This document shows, in pieces, positions 6,452 through 15,544 of a stretch of DNA of 47,964 nucleotides. The DNA comes from Clostridia bacterium (GTDB taxonomy: Bacteria > Bacillota > Clostridia > Oscillospirales > Acutalibacteraceae): the NCBI GenBank assembly GCA_017467405.1, contig JAFTSH010000004.1, positions 1 through 47,964 on the forward strand, given 5' to 3'. The translations under genes were made by a program, and so were the position numbers. Position 1 is the first letter of the stretch, and each line of letters starts with the position of its first letter. The notes beneath the pieces were generated by a model. That model was not told where the DNA came from. It saw only the letters and a list, made by a program, of their open reading frames with translations, and did no database searches.

Positions 6452-6928
6452 ATGTTGCTTAACAAGTATGATTTTTATGACGTGTATGCCGTTATAACGT
6501 CAATTCGTTCAAATCCTCAAGCAGATTATAATGGTGAGATTATAAACGCTGTTTGCAAAGTGTTATCCGAAAAGCAGGAGTCTAATTGTATTGAGCCAAA
6601 CATTATCAGAAATGCTTTGAGAAATATTAAAAGTATAGATAAAGAAGTGTTTCATTGGGTATACGTCGAGAATGTATATACCTACATGGACAGAATTGTA
6701 AAAGACGAGTTTTATTACGATTTTTTGCTTAACGGTTTTAATCTGCTTTCTTTTTGCGCACAAAACAAAGAGTTCGACAGACTTTACGATTTGGCGGACG
6801 CATTACACAACATACCGATCTTCATTGCCGATGAATGTGAAAATTTCAAAAAGTCCGTCAAAGCACAGGTTTCCTCTTATAATAAAAAATACAGGACCGA
6901 TCTGTGGCGGGAATTGACGAAAAACTGA
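6452..6928 (+). CDS. Hypothetical protein
   Basis: The 158-aa product is soluble and rich in Tyr, Phe, Asn and Asp, with no signal peptide or membrane segment. I do not recognise a domain. The C-terminal half (EFDRLYDLADALHNIPIF and following) looks helical. The isolated AT-rich setting, private promoter module and lack of partners resemble small accessory proteins such as orphan immunity proteins, but nothing in the sequence proves that. Confidence 0.6.
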   Translation: MLLNKYDFYDVYAVITSIRSNPQADYNGEIINAVCKVLSEKQESNCIEPNIIRNALRNIKSIDKEVFHWVYVENVYTYMDRIVKDEFYYDFLLNGFNLLSFCAQNKEFDRLYDLADALHNIPIFIADECENFKKSVKAQVSSYNKKYRTDLWRELTKN

Positions 6929-6994
6929 AGAAAATCAAGATTTCATACCGGTTGCGTTTGAATTTCGCGCTTTTAAATTTGACATCTAAAAGTA

Positions 6995-7023
6995 TTGACG
7001 AAATAACAAATCCGTGATATAAT
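6995..7023 (+). promoter_or_regulatory. Promoter of the V-type ATPase operon
   Basis: TTGACG (6995-7000), a 17-nt spacer and TATAAT (7018-7023) form a near-consensus sigma-A promoter about 100 nt upstream of the first gene. Confidence 0.85.
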
Positions 7024-7049
7024 ACCGGAAGAAAATAGTTATAATATTT

Positions 7050-7095
7050 AAGGAACCAGCTGACTGCAGAGATACTGGTTCCTTTGTGTTTTTAC
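7050..7095 (+). promoter_or_regulatory. Leader hairpin of the V-ATPase operon (possible attenuator)
   Basis: AAGGAACCAG (7050-7059) pairs perfectly with CTGGTTCCTT (7075-7084), followed by tgtgttttt. It resembles an intrinsic terminator inside the 5' leader, about 25 nt after the predicted start point. It could attenuate transcription or stabilise the mRNA. No known riboswitch fold is recognised. Confidence 0.5.
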
Positions 7096-7124
7096 GGCAA
7101 ATTACTATAAAAGGAGATAGCGTT

Positions 7125-7730
7125 ATGGAAGTACAACTTCAGGAACTGATTGACCGGATCAAAAAGGATGGTGTAGAGGCTGCTGAGGCCGAGGCTGAAG
7201 CTATACTTGAATCCGCAAAGGAAAAAGCAGAGAAAATTATTTCGGATGCACAGGCTGAGGCGGATAGAATTTTGCTTAACGCCAAAAACGAGAACGACCG
7301 AATGGTGAAGTCGAGTGAGGATGCCATTCGTCAGGCAGGAAGAAATCTGTTGATCTCTTTCAGAGAAAGCGTTACAAGAGAGCTTAATGCTATCGTGAGC
7401 GAAAACATTACCGAGGTGTACTCATCTCAGTCGCTTGCGAAACTGATCGTCACCGTAGTGGAAAGCTGGACGAGCAAGCCTGATGCCGAGGATCTGTCCG
7501 TGATCCTGAACAGCGAGGATCTCAAGGAGCTGGAAGAAACCCTGCTTGCCGCCCTTAAAGAAAAAGCCTTGAAGGGTATCACGCTGAAGGCGAACGACAA
7601 CTTTGACGGCGGATTCCGTATTTCCGTAAATAACGGCAGTGCTTATTACGATTACTCCGCAGAGGCTGTGGTGGATATGCTTTCCAACTACCTCAGTCCC
7701 AGGGTTACGAAGCTTTTGAAAGAGGCGTAA
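7125..7730 (+). CDS. atpE: V-type ATPase subunit E
   Basis: ATG 7125 is preceded by aaaaggaga; the longer open frame from 7086 lacks an RBS. The 201-aa product has a long charged N-terminal coiled coil (about residues 10-75, with AEAEAILESAKEKAEKI) and a compact C-terminal alpha/beta domain (GGFRISVNN...YDYSAEAVVDML). This is the plan of the peripheral stalk subunit E of V/A-type ATPases, which links the catalytic head to subunit I. It is the first gene of the operon, as in chlamydial and Bacteroidetes V-ATPase clusters. Seven subunit genes follow closely in one direction. Confidence 0.9.
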   Translation: MEVQLQELIDRIKKDGVEAAEAEAEAILESAKEKAEKIISDAQAEADRILLNAKNENDRMVKSSEDAIRQAGRNLLISFRESVTRELNAIVSENITEVYSSQSLAKLIVTVVESWTSKPDAEDLSVILNSEDLKELEETLLAALKEKALKGITLKANDNFDGGFRISVNNGSAYYDYSAEAVVDMLSNYLSPRVTKLLKEA

Positions 7731-7735
7731 GGTCT

Positions 7736-8290
7736 ATGGCTGAATATTATTTGGTTTCTCAGCTGCCTTCTTTGGACGGTATCAGCGAAAATACGCCGAT
7801 GCCTATTACGGAGGAACGTTTTTTGGAGCTTTGCGACCGTTTTTTAGGCGAAAAGACACGAAACGAAATGAGGAAACTAACACTCGTACCGCCGATTTTG
7901 CCCGAAAAAACAGGCTCGAAGTTGATCGACGCCTTCAATGAAGGCGAACGGAATTTGCGGCTTGCTCTCGGCAAGGCTCGGGCAGAGAAGATGAAAAAGT
8001 CTTTCGATACGGGAAATGCGTTTTTCTCCGTCGAGCTTACGAGGGCGGTAAGCACGGCGGTAGAATCGGAAAGCCCCATGGAAGCGGAAAAGCTCCTTTT
8101 TGATTACCGCTTGAGCTTTTTGGAAACCCTCAGGCCGATGGATACCTTCTCGGAGGATTACGTCTTTTATTACGGCCTTAAATTAAAGCTGATCTTGCGT
8201 ATAAGACGGTTTGAGACAGAGCTCGGCGAAGCCGCGTACAGAAATATTTATAACTCCGTTTTGAACGGAGATAGGTTGGAGGCAATGTAA
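7736..8290 (+). CDS. DUF2764 family V-ATPase-associated subunit
   Basis: The 184-aa product begins MAEYYLVSQLPSLDG, the hallmark of DUF2764, a protein found between subunits E and A in spirochete, chlamydial and Bacteroidetes V-ATPase operons. It is mostly helical with no membrane segment. By position and by the absence of any classical subunit C in the operon, it probably takes the role of the central-stalk socket (subunit C/d), but that is inference. Its stop codon overlaps the start of atpA (taATG). Confidence 0.85.
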   Translation: MAEYYLVSQLPSLDGISENTPMPITEERFLELCDRFLGEKTRNEMRKLTLVPPILPEKTGSKLIDAFNEGERNLRLALGKARAEKMKKSFDTGNAFFSVELTRAVSTAVESESPMEAEKLLFDYRLSFLETLRPMDTFSEDYVFYYGLKLKLILRIRRFETELGEAAYRNIYNSVLNGDRLEAM

Positions 8291-10059
8291 TGACCGAAAA
8301 CACAGGAAGGGTTGTAAGCATAAACGGAAACTTGGTGTCGGTTGAATTTAACGGCAACGTTTCCATGAACGAGATATGCTTTGTTCTGGTAGGGGATACC
8401 GCGCTTAAAAGCGAGGTTATCCGTATAAGAGGAAATATTGCTCAGATACAGGTATATGAAATGACCGACGGCATTAAATGCGGGGATAAAGTGGAATTTA
8501 CGGGAGATATGCTGTCCGCAGATCTCGGCCCCGGCTTGCTCGGTCAGATATACGACGGACTTCAGAATCCGCTTCCCGTATTGGCTCAGCAGGCGGGTTG
8601 GTTTCTGGAGCGCGGTATTTACGCAGACGGGCTCAACGCCGAGAAAAAGTGGGAGTTCACGCCTACCGCTCACGTCGGTGACCTCGTCCGTGCAGGTGAA
8701 TATATCGGAACCGTTCCCGAAGGCCCCTTTACACATAAGATATTCGTGCCCTTTTATCTGCTTGGCAACTACACCGTAAAATCCATTGCCGAAAAGGGCG
8801 AATATACCGTTAAGGAAACCGTGGCGGTTGTAACGGATGAACGCGGACGGGATATATCACTTTCCATGTCCTTCAAATGGCCTGTAAAACGTGCGGTAAA
8901 ATGCTACAGCGAAAGATTGGCACCGGTTGAAACGATGGAAACCAAGGTGCGTCTTATCGACTCCTTTTTCCCCGTGGCAAAGGGAGGCACCTATTGTATT
9001 CCCGGTCCGTTCGGCGCAGGCAAAACGGTGTTACAGCATACCACCTCGAAATATGCAGACGTTGATATAGTGATCATTGCCGCCTGCGGTGAGCGCGCGG
9101 GCGAAGTCGTTGAAACCCTGACCGAGTTCCCCGAACTGATCGACCCCAAAACGGGCCGTTCGCTCATGGAGCGTACCATTATTATCTGCAATACGTCCTC
9201 TATGCCTGTTGCGTCCCGCGAGGCTTCGGTTTATACCTCGGTTACCCTTGCGGAGTATTATCGCCAGATGGGTCTGAACGTTCTGCTTTTGGCAGATTCA
9301 ACCTCCCGTTGGGCGCAGGCGCTTCGTGAAATGTCGGGCAGACTCGAAGAAATTCCCGGCGAGGAGGCTTTCCCCGCATATCTGGAGTCCTACATCGCGG
9401 CGTTTTACGAAAGAGCGGGCTATGTCCGTTTGCCTGACGGCAGCACGGGCTCCGTTACCATCGGCGGCACCGTTTCCCCTGCGGGCGGTAACTTCGAAGA
9501 GCCGGTAACGCAGGCAACCTTGAAGGTCGTAGGCGCCTTCCACGGACTTTCCCGTGAGCGTTCGGATGCGAGAAAATATCCTGCCATCGACCCGCTTATT
9601 TCCTGGTCAAAATATAAAAGCGTTATTGACGGCAAAAAGTCGGAGTTTTGCAAAAACATTCTTCATCACGGTGACGAGATCGGTTCCATGATGAAGGTCG
9701 TCGGCGAAGAAGGCACGACCCTCTCGGATTATATTATTTACCTGAAATCCGAAATGCTCGATTCGGTCTATCTGCAACAGAATTCCTTCGATCTGATCGA
9801 AGCCAATTGCGGCACCGCGCGTCAGCGTTACGTTACCGATAAGCTTATCCACGTTTTGGGCAGCGATTACGCAATAGAAAGCAAGGACGATGCGCGCGGC
9901 TTCTTTAACCGTATGCGCCAAAGGTTTATTGACTGGAACTATACTGAGTTTGAGAGCGATGCTTTTAAAAAGGCGGAGTCTGAAATCGACGCTCTTTACG
10001 TCGAGGGCAAAGGCAAGCTTGATCCGCTCGCCGCGAGCTTATTAAAGGACGGTGAATGA
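8290..10059 (+). CDS. atpA: V-type ATPase catalytic subunit A
   Basis: The 589-aa product is full length for the family. It has an N-terminal beta-barrel, the A-type non-homologous insert (about residues 115-190), Walker A GPFGAGKT at 239-246, GERAGEV, and the Walker B/arginine region [20 protein letters not shown]. These identify the ATP-hydrolysing subunit. It overlaps the preceding gene by one base and the following gene by four, indicating translational coupling. In the A3B3 head it drives rotation of the D shaft and ion movement through the I-K membrane sector. Confidence 0.97.
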   Translation: MTENTGRVVSINGNLVSVEFNGNVSMNEICFVLVGDTALKSEVIRIRGNIAQIQVYEMTDGIKCGDKVEFTGDMLSADLGPGLLGQIYDGLQNPLPVLAQQAGWFLERGIYADGLNAEKKWEFTPTAHVGDLVRAGEYIGTVPEGPFTHKIFVPFYLLGNYTVKSIAEKGEYTVKETVAVVTDERGRDISLSMSFKWPVKRAVKCYSERLAPVETMETKVRLIDSFFPVAKGGTYCIPGPFGAGKTVLQHTTSKYADVDIVIIAACGERAGEVVETLTEFPELIDPKTGRSLMERTIIICNTSSMPVASREASVYTSVTLAEYYRQMGLNVLLLADSTSRWAQALREMSGRLEEIPGEEAFPAYLESYIAAFYERAGYVRLPDGSTGSVTIGGTVSPAGGNFEEPVTQATLKVVGAFHGLSRERSDARKYPAIDPLISWSKYKSVIDGKKSEFCKNILHHGDEIGSMMKVVGEEGTTLSDYIIYLKSEMLDSVYLQQNSFDLIEANCGTARQRYVTDKLIHVLGSDYAIESKDDARGFFNRMRQRFIDWNYTEFESDAFKKAESEIDALYVEGKGKLDPLAASLLKDGE

Positions 10060-11357
10060 GAATGAATAAGGTTTACAATCGAATAGAATCCATCACCGGC
10101 AACGTCATCACGGTGCGTGCTGACGGCGTTCAGTATAAGGAATTGGCTCAGATCAATACGCGCTTCGGAAAATCGCTTGCGCAGGTTAATAAGATCGACG
10201 GTGACGTCGTATCACTGCAGGTATTTGCGGGAGGTCAGGGCGTTTCCACGGGAGACGAGGTTCGCTTTTTGGGACACGAAATGCGCGTCTCCTTCAGCGA
10301 AGATCTGTTGGGACGCATATTTAACGGCTCGGGAGAGCCGAGGGATAAAGGCCCTGCGCTTACCGAAAATATGAAGCCGATCGGCGGCCCCTCGGTTAAT
10401 CCCACCAAGCGAATTCTTGCCAACCGAATGATGAGGACCAACATCCCCATGATCGATATGTTCAACACCTTGGTCGTATCTCAGAAGCTGCCTATCTTCT
10501 CGATTTCCGGAGAGCCGTACAACCAGCTTCTTGCCCGTATCGCGATGCAGGCAGAAGCGGACGTGATCGTGCTCGGAGGCATGGGACTTAAATACGACGA
10601 CTTCCTGTATTTTAAGGATGAGCTTTCAAAGGGCGGAGCACTCAGCAAAACCGTTATGTTCATCCATACGGCGTCCGATCCCACGGTTGAATGTATGATG
10701 ATTCCCGATATGGTATTGGCGGTGGCAGAGCAGTTTGCTCTTCAAAACAAGGACGTGCTGGTGCTTCTCACCGATATGACCAACTTTGCCGACGCTATGA
10801 AGGAAATAGCCATCACTCAGGAGCAGGTGCCCTCAAACCGCGGATATCCCGGCGATCTGTATTCTCAGCTTGCCGCCCGTTACGAAAAGGCGGTTGACTT
10901 TGCGGATTCGGGCTCGGTTACCGTTTTGGCGGTTACCACAATGCCCGGTGATGACGTAACGCATCCCGTTCCCGATAATACGGGATATATCACGGAGGGA
11001 CAGTACTACCTTAAGGGCGGCCGTATCGAACCGTTCGGCTCGCTCTCAAGACTTAAACAAAACGTAAACGGCAAAACGCGAAAAGACCACCGTGCACTGA
11101 TGGACGCAATGATCCGTTTGTATTCTTCCTACAAGGAAACGCTTGAAAAGAAGAACATGGGCTTTTCGATGAGCCGTTGGGATGAAAAGCTGTTGAAATA
11201 CGGCGAGCTTTTTGAAAACAAGCTGATGGATCTGTCGGTAAATCTGCCCCTTGAAGATGCGCTGAATACAGGATGGGAGATCTTAGCCGACTGCTTCCAA
11301 AGTGACGAAACCGGAATAAAGTCAGACCTTACTGATGAATTTTGGCCTGTTAGGTAG
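10056..11357 (+). CDS. atpB: V-type ATPase subunit B
   Basis: The 433-aa product ([15 protein letters not shown]...) matches the regulatory, non-catalytic subunit B. In place of a Walker A loop it has [14 protein letters not shown], and it keeps [16 protein letters not shown] and [21 protein letters not shown]. The start overlaps atpA by 4 nt. It alternates with A subunits in the head and contributes the arginine finger to the nucleotide sites. Confidence 0.97.
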   Translation: MRMNKVYNRIESITGNVITVRADGVQYKELAQINTRFGKSLAQVNKIDGDVVSLQVFAGGQGVSTGDEVRFLGHEMRVSFSEDLLGRIFNGSGEPRDKGPALTENMKPIGGPSVNPTKRILANRMMRTNIPMIDMFNTLVVSQKLPIFSISGEPYNQLLARIAMQAEADVIVLGGMGLKYDDFLYFKDELSKGGALSKTVMFIHTASDPTVECMMIPDMVLAVAEQFALQNKDVLVLLTDMTNFADAMKEIAITQEQVPSNRGYPGDLYSQLAARYEKAVDFADSGSVTVLAVTTMPGDDVTHPVPDNTGYITEGQYYLKGGRIEPFGSLSRLKQNVNGKTRKDHRALMDAMIRLYSSYKETLEKKNMGFSMSRWDEKLLKYGELFENKLMDLSVNLPLEDALNTGWEILADCFQSDETGIKSDLTDEFWPVR

Positions 11358-11371
11358 GGAGGACTGTAGTT

Positions 11372-12004
11372 TTGGCAAAAATCAAACTGACTAAAAATGA
11401 GTTAAAGGTACAAAAGGACGCACTCAAGATGTACCGCAGATATTTGCCTACTCTGACACTGAAAAAACAACAGCTCCAATCGGAAATCCGCACGATCGAA
11501 GCCAAGGCTAAAGCGGTAAGAAAAGAAAGAGAAGCTCTTGAAAAAGGCTTTCACGATTGGATTGCCGTGTTCAGCGAAAAGGAGGCCTTTCCCGAAGGAA
11601 TAATAACGGTCAGCAACGTCCGCAAAGGAAAAGGGAATATTGCAGGCGTTGAGATTCCTACCTTCGAGGGGGCGGATTTCGGGAGAGCTGATTACGATCT
11701 TTACGAAACACCTCTTTGGGTGGATATAGCCGCAAACCATATGGAGAAGGCAATATCCCTCGATCTGGCGGCAGAAGTGTTGGACGAGCAGGTCAGGCTC
11801 TTGGAGAAGGAGCTTATCGCGACATCTCAAAGGGTGAATCTGTTCGAAAAGGTAAAAATCCCCGAAACAGAGGAAAATATCAAGAAAATATCCATCTATA
11901 TGGCCGACCAACAGGTCAGTGCCGTGGTGCGTTCCAAAATATCAAAACGCAAAATTGCACTTCGTAATGTTGAGGCTTCCGAAATGGAGGTTTGTTCATT
12001 ATGA
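11372..12004 (+). CDS. atpD: V-type ATPase subunit D (central rotor shaft)
   Basis: The 210-aa product starts at TTG 11372 with gggagga upstream. MAKIKLTKNELKVQKDALKM at the N-terminus and ISKRKIALRN near the C-terminus are typical of subunit D, which forms the long antiparallel coiled-coil shaft inside the A3B3 ring. The last codons overlap the ATG of the next gene. No gene for the partner subunit F is present in this operon. Confidence 0.93.
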   Translation: MAKIKLTKNELKVQKDALKMYRRYLPTLTLKKQQLQSEIRTIEAKAKAVRKEREALEKGFHDWIAVFSEKEAFPEGIITVSNVRKGKGNIAGVEIPTFEGADFGRADYDLYETPLWVDIAANHMEKAISLDLAAEVLDEQVRLLEKELIATSQRVNLFEKVKIPETEENIKKISIYMADQQVSAVVRSKISKRKIALRNVEASEMEVCSL

Positions 12005-13923
12005 TCGTGCCTATGAAAAAAGTATCTCTCATCATAATGGGAGATAAAAAGGAAGAAACGCTTAAAAAGCTTCGCAAGCTCGGGCTTGTTCACGTTGAGA
12101 TCACCGAAGGCTCGGGCGAAAGAATTGCAGAGCTCCGGGAGCAGGTGGCTTTGCTGGAAAATGCAGTTTTCGCAATAGGTAAAAAGAAAAAAGCGGAGCA
12201 AAAGGAAGCGAATGCCGACGAGGCGTTGTCCGTGGCGTCCGAGATTGCGGCTCTTGACGAAGAGAAGAAGCAGTGTCAGGCTGAACGGATTGCTCTGAAT
12301 TCCGAGCTTGATCGCCTGAAAAGCTGGGGAGACGTTGAGCCGGTCAGTATAAGTGAACTTGCGGCAAAAGGAATCGGGATTTCGTTCTACGAAATGCCCA
12401 AGGCCGAGTACGACGCGCTTCCCGACGGTGTAAAAACGGTAAAGCTTGATGCAAATAAATCGTCGGTCAAATTCTTGTTGCTCGAATCCGATTCGGTCGT
12501 CGAAGACGAGGTCGCAGTCTCCTTGAACGGTTGCAGGCTGACCTTGCCGCAGACCTCTACCGACCAAATGAGACAAAGGGTCTGTGAACTTGAAGCACAG
12601 ATGCGGGAGATCGACGGGAAGATCGCCTCCTTCATCTGTTATGCCGACAGCGTGAAAAAAGCAGTAAAAGCCTTTGAAAAGGAAATCGAATTTGAAACCT
12701 ACGCTACGGGTATGGCGGATGAAGACCTGTCGAAGGATAACGGTCAGGCGGTCTGCGTTTCATACTTCAAGGGGTATATCGAGGCGGAAAATCTCGACAA
12801 ACTGAAAGAAACGGCAGCGAGCAATTCGTGGGGACTTCTTGCGGAGGATCCGTGTGAGGAGGATAACGTCCCCACAAAGCTTAAAAATAATAAGTTTGTA
12901 AGCCTTATCTATCCGCTGACCGACTTTCTCGGCACCGTCCCCGGATATTTTGAGTATGATATTTCCGGCTGGTTTTTAGTCTTTATACTCATCTTCTTCG
13001 GCATTATTTTCGGAGACGGCGGCTACGGACTGCTGATTTGTGCAATCGCTGCGATTTCGATCGTGAAATCACTCGTTACGAAAAAAACGGTTTCTTCCAC
13101 TATGCTGCTCGTAGGACTTTTCGGTCTGTCAACGGTTCTGTGGGGAACCCTTACCTGTACGTGGTTCGGCCTCTCTGCCGATCAGTTGCCCGAGTGGCTG
13201 AAGAGCCTGTCCGTACCGGTGATTTCAAACGTAAACGCCGATAAGCTCTGGAGTCTGCCGTGGACGCCTGACGGCGTGGGACTTACCACCGCCCAGAATC
13301 TGCAGGTCCTCTGTTTTTCGCTGGCTTTGATACAGCTCACCGTTGCTCATATAAAGGGCGTCGTGAGGAACAGGAGATCAATCAAAACGCTGGGGGATAT
13401 CGGCGCGATATTACAGCTTTTAGGCATCTATTATTTGGTGCTGAGTCTGGTCGTAAACGCCGAGGTGTTCAGCTTCGGACTCGTGCTCTCCGGAGTACCC
13501 GTAGGAACGGTGGCGATTGCACTGATAGGAGCGGGCTTCTTCCTGAGCTTCGTGTTTTCAAACTACGAGGGAAGTATCATAAAATCCGTGCTTACAAGCT
13601 GTACCAATATCGTATCGGTATTGCTCGGAGTTGTGAACGTGTTCTCTGACATCGTATCGTATATACGACTTTGGGCCGTAGGTCTTGCGGGTGCGGCAAT
13701 CTCTGCCACCGTAAACGAGCTGGCGGGGCCGTTGCTCGGAAACTTTATGTTTATGATACTTGCAATAATTCTTCTCGTGTTCGGACACGGACTCAATATG
13801 ATATTAAATATTCTGTCCGTTATCGTTCACGGAATCAGGCTTAATACCTTGGAGTTCTCCTCGCATTTGGATATGTCGTGGAGTGGGCATAAATTTAAAC
13901 CGTTTAAAGAACAAATTGATTAA
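12001..13923 (+). CDS. atpI: V-type ATPase subunit I (membrane stator, a-subunit)
   Basis: ATG 12001 has GGAGG 10 nt upstream; the TTG at 11992 is too close. The 640-aa product has a cytosolic N-terminal half with two coiled coils and a C-terminal half of about seven to eight transmembrane helices. SYIRLWAVGLAGAAIS contains the essential arginine (R556) equivalent to the ion-channel Arg of yeast Vph1, and HGIRLNTLEFSSHL supplies a second conserved Arg. It forms the ion half-channels next to the K ring. It overlaps atpD by 4 nt. Confidence 0.95.
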   Translation: MIVPMKKVSLIIMGDKKEETLKKLRKLGLVHVEITEGSGERIAELREQVALLENAVFAIGKKKKAEQKEANADEALSVASEIAALDEEKKQCQAERIALNSELDRLKSWGDVEPVSISELAAKGIGISFYEMPKAEYDALPDGVKTVKLDANKSSVKFLLLESDSVVEDEVAVSLNGCRLTLPQTSTDQMRQRVCELEAQMREIDGKIASFICYADSVKKAVKAFEKEIEFETYATGMADEDLSKDNGQAVCVSYFKGYIEAENLDKLKETAASNSWGLLAEDPCEEDNVPTKLKNNKFVSLIYPLTDFLGTVPGYFEYDISGWFLVFILIFFGIIFGDGGYGLLICAIAAISIVKSLVTKKTVSSTMLLVGLFGLSTVLWGTLTCTWFGLSADQLPEWLKSLSVPVISNVNADKLWSLPWTPDGVGLTTAQNLQVLCFSLALIQLTVAHIKGVVRNRRSIKTLGDIGAILQLLGIYYLVLSLVVNAEVFSFGLVLSGVPVGTVAIALIGAGFFLSFVFSNYEGSIIKSVLTSCTNIVSVLLGVVNVFSDIVSYIRLWAVGLAGAAISATVNELAGPLLGNFMFMILAIILLVFGHGLNMILNILSVIVHGIRLNTLEFSSHLDMSWSGHKFKPFKEQID

Positions 13924-13936
13924 AAGGAGAATCGTT

Positions 13937-14362
13937 ATGAATTTAGGAACATTGGGAACGGCTCTGGCAATGGGTATTTCCGCAATCGGCTCGGCTATCG
14001 GTATCGGTATTGCAGGTCAGGCTTCAATCGGAGCCTGGAAAAAGTGCTATATGAGCAATAAGGCTGCACCGTTTATTCTTACCGTTTTTGCCGGCGCTCC
14101 GCTTACGCAGACCATTTACGGCTTCCTTCTGATGCAGCAGATGAAGTCGTCGACGGCCGATCCTGCGTTTTTGCTCGGCCTCGGAATTGCTTCGGGCGTT
14201 GCTATGGCGTTTTCTGCCGTTTATCAGGGTAAAGCAGGTGCCGCAGGCGCAGACGCCTTGGCTGAAACGGGAAAAGGCTTTTCGCAGTACATCACCGTTG
14301 TCGGACTTTGCGAAACCGTTGCGTTGTTCGCGCTTGTTTTCAGTATGGTAGCCTTGGGATAA
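13937..14362 (+). CDS. atpK: V-type ATPase subunit K (rotor ring), Na+-type ligands
   Basis: ATG 13937 follows aaaaggagaatcgtt. The 141-aa product has four membrane helices in two hairpins. The ion site has T57 and Q58 in APLTQTIYG, Y61, Q97 in VYQGKAGAAG and E126 in GLCETVAL. These correspond to T64, Q65, Y68, Q110 and E139 of Enterococcus hirae NtpK, the structurally defined Na+ site; L61 of NtpK corresponds to Ala here. Only one carboxylate exists per four helices, as in other V-type rings. This predicts Na+ coupling. Direction (synthase or pump) cannot be told from sequence. Confidence 0.94.
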   Translation: MNLGTLGTALAMGISAIGSAIGIGIAGQASIGAWKKCYMSNKAAPFILTVFAGAPLTQTIYGFLLMQQMKSSTADPAFLLGLGIASGVAMAFSAVYQGKAGAAGADALAETGKGFSQYITVVGLCETVALFALVFSMVALG

Positions 14363-14422
14363 GATAAGAAAACTACGGCTCTCAATATCAAAACCACAGA
14401 ATAAAATATACTGATTTACACC

Positions 14423-14456
14423 AAGAAGCATCTGCTAAGGCAGATGCTTCTTTTAT
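14423..14456 (+). terminator. Terminator of the V-ATPase operon
   Basis: AAGAAGCATCTG (14423-14434) pairs perfectly with CAGATGCTTCTT (14441-14452), followed by ttat. It lies 60 nt after atpK. Confidence 0.9.
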
Positions 14457-14479
14457 AATTGCAACGGTGTAATAAATGC

Positions 14480-14524
14480 TTGTCTGCATATGCGTCTTAT
14501 GATATAATAACCGTAAGGCGGTGA
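14480..14524 (+). promoter_or_regulatory. Promoter/RBS module for the lipoprotein gene
   Basis: TTGTCT (14480-14485), 17 nt containing gcgtcttatga, and TATAAT (14503-14508) precede ccgtaaggcggtgataaa and ATG 14529. This is the best-conserved member of the short-leader module family. Confidence 0.7.
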
Positions 14525-14528
14525 TAAA

Positions 14529-15221
14529 ATGAAAAGAGCAGTTTGTTTATTGGCTGTAACGTTTTTGCTTTTTATTGCGTCGGGATGCGGAGATAATACG
14601 CAGTCAAACCTCTCGGATACGACAAAAGATAACAATTCAGGTGCAGAAAGCAGTACCGTTTCCGTTACAGAAGAAGAGATGGATGCTTATTTTAATACGT
14701 TTGAAAATTTCGAGGAGACCTTCACCAAGGTTTATAAAAAAGAAAATAATTTCGTAATAAAAGAAAGCGATCAACACGCAGGTTGTTTTTATGAGATATA
14801 TGATAACGCAGGCAATCTGCTTGACAAGGGATATCACGGCTATCGCGGGGCGTTTGATATACGAATCAACGATAATATAGTGACGCTTGAATACGGTTTC
14901 GGAGGGACGGGCGTTCACCCAACGTACAGGTTTTACGACGTTGCAAAGAGTAAGGTTTCGCGTTATTTTGAAGGACCCGTCGCGTTACACGACGGCCTGA
15001 TAGCTTATTTGGATGCGAAAGATAACGGCTTCACGTTAGTCGTACAGGACCTTTTTGATACCGATGAAACCTATCGTAAGATTGCCGAAAAAGTCAATGG
15101 GGCGTTCGTTATCGGGTTTGACGATATGTCATTTTCAAAAGACGGATCAAAAATTATTTTATCGTATTACGATGTAAAAAATGTTGATGATATTATCCAA
15201 GAGGTTTTTGAACTGAAATAA
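14529..15221 (+). CDS. Putative lipoprotein
   Basis: The 230-aa product has a positively charged start, a hydrophobic segment and a lipobox (IASGC, Cys at about residue 20). A Ser/Thr/Asp-rich spacer and a beta-rich extracellular domain follow, which repeatedly pairs aromatic and Gly residues (YEIYDNAGNLLDKGYHGY, TYRFYDVAKSKVSRYF). The latter resembles a small beta-propeller or lipocalin-like fold, but I recognise no family. It should be anchored to the outer face of the membrane. It is an AT-rich single gene with its own promoter and terminator. Confidence 0.75.
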   Translation: MKRAVCLLAVTFLLFIASGCGDNTQSNLSDTTKDNNSGAESSTVSVTEEEMDAYFNTFENFEETFTKVYKKENNFVIKESDQHAGCFYEIYDNAGNLLDKGYHGYRGAFDIRINDNIVTLEYGFGGTGVHPTYRFYDVAKSKVSRYFEGPVALHDGLIAYLDAKDNGFTLVVQDLFDTDETYRKIAEKVNGAFVIGFDDMSFSKDGSKIILSYYDVKNVDDIIQEVFELK

Positions 15222-15248
15222 TTCCGTCAACAAAGAGCGGGGTATACA

Positions 15249-15284
15249 TAGCAGGCAGAGATCATCTGCTTGCTATTATTGTTT
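15249..15284 (+). terminator. Terminator of the lipoprotein gene
   Basis: TAGCAGGCAGA (15249-15259) pairs with TCTGCTTGCTA (15265-15275) with one G-U pair, followed by ttattgttt. Confidence 0.75.
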
Positions 15285-15363
15285 GCAACCGTTCAACCTT
15301 TTGGTACAGGCGCAAAGATTGTGCCGAAAGAATAACCGAATCGTTGAATAAGTCTTAAGATTG

Positions 15364-15395
15364 ATCCCCCGACTGCTTTGCTGCGGTCGGGGGAT
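15364..15395. repeat. Palindromic repeat element in the 15222-15544 gap
   Basis: ATCCCCCGAC (15364-15373) pairs with GTCGGGGGAT (15386-15395) around tgctttgctgcg. The high GC contrasts with its surroundings. It resembles a REP-like or miniature repeat unit. Apart from this hairpin, the preceding terminator and the promoter at 15472, the 323-nt gap holds nothing I can name. Confidence 0.5.
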
Positions 15396-15471
15396 AACGC
15401 TCGTCTGACACAATATCGGCCATAAAAGGGCAAATATTTTCAAAAATGCGTAAACGATTGCGCAAAAACGA

Positions 15472-15500
15472 TTGACATTCGTACCGTTTATGTGTAAAAT
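15472..15500 (+). promoter_or_regulatory. Promoter of the beta-helix surface protein
   Basis: Consensus TTGACA (15472-15477), a 17-nt spacer and TAAAAT (15495-15500), about 45 nt upstream of the start codon. Confidence 0.8.
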
Positions 15501-15544
15501 CTAATATAGTTTATTATCAATATCGTATTAAACGGGAGATTACA

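Noticed and set aside
6929-7124. V-ATPase leader considered as a known riboswitch
   Set aside because: Only a single hairpin is present, with no conserved aptamer core that I can recognise.
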